In this document: positions 61,903-64,000 of the stretch, one piece after another
How positions within the stretch are numbered: the first letter of the stretch is position 1
Layout: each line of letters starts with the position of its first letter
Source of the DNA: Bacteroidota bacterium
Lineage (GTDB): Bacteria; Bacteroidota; Bacteroidia; Chitinophagales; Saprospiraceae
Direction: 5' to 3'
Length of the DNA: 64,000 nucleotides
Assembly: GCA_016124585.1 (NCBI GenBank)
Contig: WGNL01000007.1
Location: 222,020-286,019 of the forward strand
Translations under genes and position numbers: made by a program
Notes under the pieces: model-generated
Databases searched by the model: none
What the model saw: the letters and a program-made list of their open reading frames with translations, nothing else
What the model was told of the DNA's origin: nothing

Positions 61903-63546
61903 TTATTCCACTATTAAGCGCTGTTTCCATTCTTGGCCATCAATTGCCAGTATGGAGAAATATATTCCTGAAGGTAAATCAAGTGCCAATTCATGGTATT
62001 GCTGTATGCCTTCTTGCTGGATAGTAATTTCTTGTACTATTTTTCCTGTCACATCATATAATTTTAAACTGCCACTTCCTGTAGCTGTTGATTCAATATA
62101 TAGCCTAATGGAACCTGAAGTTGGGTTGGGGAGAAAACCTGCATTGCCATTTGTATTCTCCGTTACAATGTTGACTATATTTGAATAAGTATATTGCCCA
62201 TTAAAGTCCTCTTGTTTCAACCGATAATAATTGATATGATAATGTGGGCTATTGTCCGTAAAGCTATAATCATGTTGCACTTGGCTTGTGCCATTGCCTA
62301 GGACCGTGCCGATGTTTTCCCAGTTTTTAGAATCTGTAGAGCGCTCAATTTGAAATGCTGCATTATTGGTTTCAGAAGCGGTCACCCAACCCAAAGCTAC
62401 TTTGTTGGTTTCTGTCAGCGCAGCTTTAAATCGCACTAACTCCACTGGAAGTAGCCCAAAACTGACCTGATAGGATTGGCCCACGACGCTTCCCGTACCA
62501 CTGTATCCTGTTGGCCAATTTATAGTAGGCGAATTATCAGTGATACTGCCAGCCCCTGTTACCGTAACAATGGTGAAAGTTGTGGTAGCAGGTACGCCCG
62601 ATGGGAATGTTATATTGATAGTGCCGCCAATAGTGGCATTATGACCGTTCAGCACCTGTACTTGGTCGTAGTTGGTGCAGGCACTGCCATTTGCAAGCTC
62701 AATGTCCAAATTGCCATTATTCACAAAATCTCCATCAATGCTCGTGCAGCCCGGAGAATTGCCTGGCGAGAATGTGGCCCCGACAGGATTGATAAAGTCA
62801 AATGCCATCGTCCCTGAGCCATTGAACATTCCTGCGCCTGTGACGGTACCCCCTTCTTTTTCGAAGTTCCCATTGTTGGTGAACACGCCATTGTTGGTTA
62901 GGGAGTTAGCATATCCCATTAAGAATGTACAGCCTGACCCATTGATGATTGTACCATTATTCGTTATCATTCCCAAATAACCCCAATAAGTACCACCACT
63001 ATTTATTTCAATTAAACCACCTGACGCAATGTTGCACGCACCCCTTACGAAAATTTCGAACCCATTCACATGAATAGTGCCTGTGCTGTATACATTCACA
63101 CTGCCACTATTATTGTAAGAATATAAGCCATCTTCTGCATTTACATTCACCGTGCCAGCTATATTTACAGTGCCATTGTCATAATCCATGCCATCAGTAT
63201 AGAGGTTTAATGTGCCATCTACAATAAGAACACCCACCGTTATTCTAATATTTCCAGAATTTAGGTTGAGGGTTTTGCCTGTATATATAATAAATATGCC
63301 ATCCACCATCATATAGGAGTCATCATAAGGATTGTCGAAATTACAAGCACCAGTGCCGTTAATGATAATGGTATCCGTATTTGGGACATCCACTGGCGGG
63401 ATAATGCCACCCTGCCAGTTGCCGCTGCTGGCCCAACTACCGGAGCCAGTGAAGGTATAGGTGTTCGCAAAACACATTGATGAAAATAGGAAGGTCAAAA
63501 TAAAGCAAAGCAATGGCCTTATTGCTATTGGTGACAAAATTTTCAT
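61903..63546 (-). CDS. Secreted repeat protein with T9SS sorting domain
   Basis: The 547-residue product has a signal peptide (LLCFILTFLFSSMCFA). An Asn/Gly/Thr-rich beta-helix-like region (about 25-345) follows, made of short strands such as GTVNIAGTVNVNAEDGLYS and NNGTIINGSGCTFLMGYANS. A linker module (PVELVRFKAALTETNKVALG; YYRLKQEDFNGQYTYSNIVN) precedes a C-terminal T9SS type A domain. That domain has GFLPNPTSGSIRLYIES and GIYFSILAIDGQEWKQRLIV. The repeats resemble autotransporter-like surface adhesins. It is probably exported across the outer membrane and anchored. Confidence 0.88.
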   Translation of the reverse strand: MKILSPIAIRPLLCFILTFLFSSMCFANTYTFTGSGSWASSGNWQGGIIPPVDVPNTDTIIINGTGACNFDNPYDDSYMMVDGIFIIYTGKTLNLNSGNIRITVGVLIVDGTLNLYTDGMDYDNGTVNIAGTVNVNAEDGLYSYNNSGSVNVYSTGTIHVNGFEIFVRGACNIASGGLIEINSGGTYWGYLGMITNNGTIINGSGCTFLMGYANSLTNNGVFTNNGNFEKEGGTVTGAGMFNGSGTMAFDFINPVGATFSPGNSPGCTSIDGDFVNNGNLDIELANGSACTNYDQVQVLNGHNATIGGTINITFPSGVPATTTFTIVTVTGAGSITDNSPTINWPTGYSGTGSVVGQSYQVSFGLLPVELVRFKAALTETNKVALGWVTASETNNAAFQIERSTDSKNWENIGTVLGNGTSQVQHDYSFTDNSPHYHINYYRLKQEDFNGQYTYSNIVNIVTENTNGNAGFLPNPTSGSIRLYIESTATGSGSLKLYDVTGKIVQEITIQQEGIQQYHELALDLPSGIYFSILAIDGQEWKQRLIVE

Positions 63547-63867
63547 GATTGGATTAAATGCTTTTGTGTTAATAGTTTAGGAACTATTTTATTGGTAGGT
63601 GTTATCTCTATCTAACAAATCTGAAATGCACTTTCCAAAAAAAGTGCCACAAAATCTTTATCGCTGTTATTACATTGTTCACGATGCAGATTACGCTGTG
63701 GGCACAAGCTGATATTTATTAATATTTAATCAGTGAGAATTAAAGAATCGTTTTGGATAGTAGTTTTGGTGCCTAGACTTTCCTAGCTTTTAAAACTTGA
63801 AAAGTCTTAACTGAAAAAGCATTCGTATCAATTTTACGACATTACAACCTACAGTCAATAGACCTAA
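63547..63867. other. Intergenic region without a confident gene
   Basis: These 321 AT-rich bases separate the T9SS protein gene from the transposase end. They hold the presumed promoter of the leftward T9SS gene. A frame at 63640-63722 reads like a signal peptide (KIFIAVITLFTMQITLWAQA) but stops three residues later. An imperfect dyad GACTTT...AAAAGTC lies near 63777-63808. I see no other supported feature. Confidence 0.5.
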
Positions 63868-64000
63868 TCATGTCCCATAATTCTGCTGGTTCAATAGGTA
63901 GCCAGCCTTCATGGCATTTAACAACTTAATGCTTTGCCATAGCAGCTTTTCGCCCGGTAATGGCTGTGCTTTTGACCTTACAAAGCCCGACAGCCTTCCA
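63868..64000 (-). CDS. Probable IS4-family transposase, C-terminal end (cut by window edge)
   Basis: The leftward frame enters from the right edge and stops at TGA (63868-63870). The 43 visible residues include GRLSGFVRSKAQPLPGEKLL, then WQSIKLLNAMKAGYLL. This resembles the C-terminal tail of IS4/Tn5-type DDE transposases, with the pattern LGGFxxRKxxxxPGxxxLWxGxxxL. The identification rests on this short pattern only. If right, the left end of the insertion sequence should lie within about 100 bases left of the stop. Confidence 0.5.
   Translation of the reverse strand, partial: GRLSGFVRSKAQPLPGEKLLWQSIKLLNAMKAGYLLNQQNYGT

Overview
The window looks like a chromosomal segment of a Bacteroidota bacterium, most likely from the Saprospiria or a related group. 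The evidence is two proteins with C-terminal type IX secretion sorting domains, PKD and choice-of-anchor modules, a TonB-dependent receptor, DUF4199 and DUF3127 proteins, many CKKD/CKSE-type lipoproteins, ECF sigma and LytTR regulators, and almost no Shine-Dalgarno sequences ahead of start codons. I see no rRNA, tRNA or CRISPR array. The genus is inference.

Layout. 1-5.1 kb: the start of rsgA, an iron/manganese superoxide dismutase, then a leftward ECF module (sigma factor, membrane-anchored protein with a barrel-like domain, four-repeat PepSY-like lipoprotein rich in Gly/Asp/His). 5.3-10.3 kb: a LytTR regulator whose receiver lacks the phospho-acceptor Asp, a polytopic membrane protein, a cyclase-family hydrolase and two hypotheticals. 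10.3-17.5 kb: a 1135-residue beta-propeller/HEAT/cytochrome c lipoprotein, an orphan XisI-like gene, and a seven-haem cytochrome with TPRs. 17.5-20.5 kb: an AraC regulator divergent from an aldehyde dehydrogenase plus DUF779 pair. 21-24.4 kb: PadR with an M23 peptidase fusion, then a membrane-bound MutS-like ATPase with an AhpD-like partner. 24.5-35.6 kb: a large secreted PKD protein, a TonB receptor, cystathionine beta-synthase, lpxK, an Omp85 protein and nadK. 35.7-45.6 kb: an aspartoacylase-like/RimK pair, an Atg22-like MFS transporter, a CAT-fold protein, moaE, moaD, TauE, a TPR histidine kinase and an amidohydrolase homologue without its HxH motif. 45.7-55.6 kb: a GH2 enzyme with PA14, DUF3127, a Cys-less ArsC-like protein, a zinc-site-less dihydroorotase homologue, two DUF4199 proteins and two glycosyltransferases. 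55.7-64 kb: a 58-residue SMP-like protein that is easy to miss, a methyltransferase, galK, a lactonase-type propeller, GH20, a T9SS-sorted protein and the C-terminus of a probable IS4-type transposase.

How the genes fit together. Most of the window is core metabolism and envelope biology in short operons. Plausible functional units are the ECF module, ald-DUF779-AraC, PadR with its peptidase, moaE-moaD, RimK with the aspartoacylase, and the glycan/galactose set (galK, lactonase-like, GH20, GH2).

The most unusual structure that genes do not explain is a family of short repeated words (AATTGAAAATTG, GTCATTAGTCATT, ATTGTTTGATTG, CAGTTGGCAGT, ATCGTAAAT). They lie between genes as direct or inverted repeats. 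One copy is translated inside the multihaem cytochrome, and another appears to supply the TTG start of lpxK.
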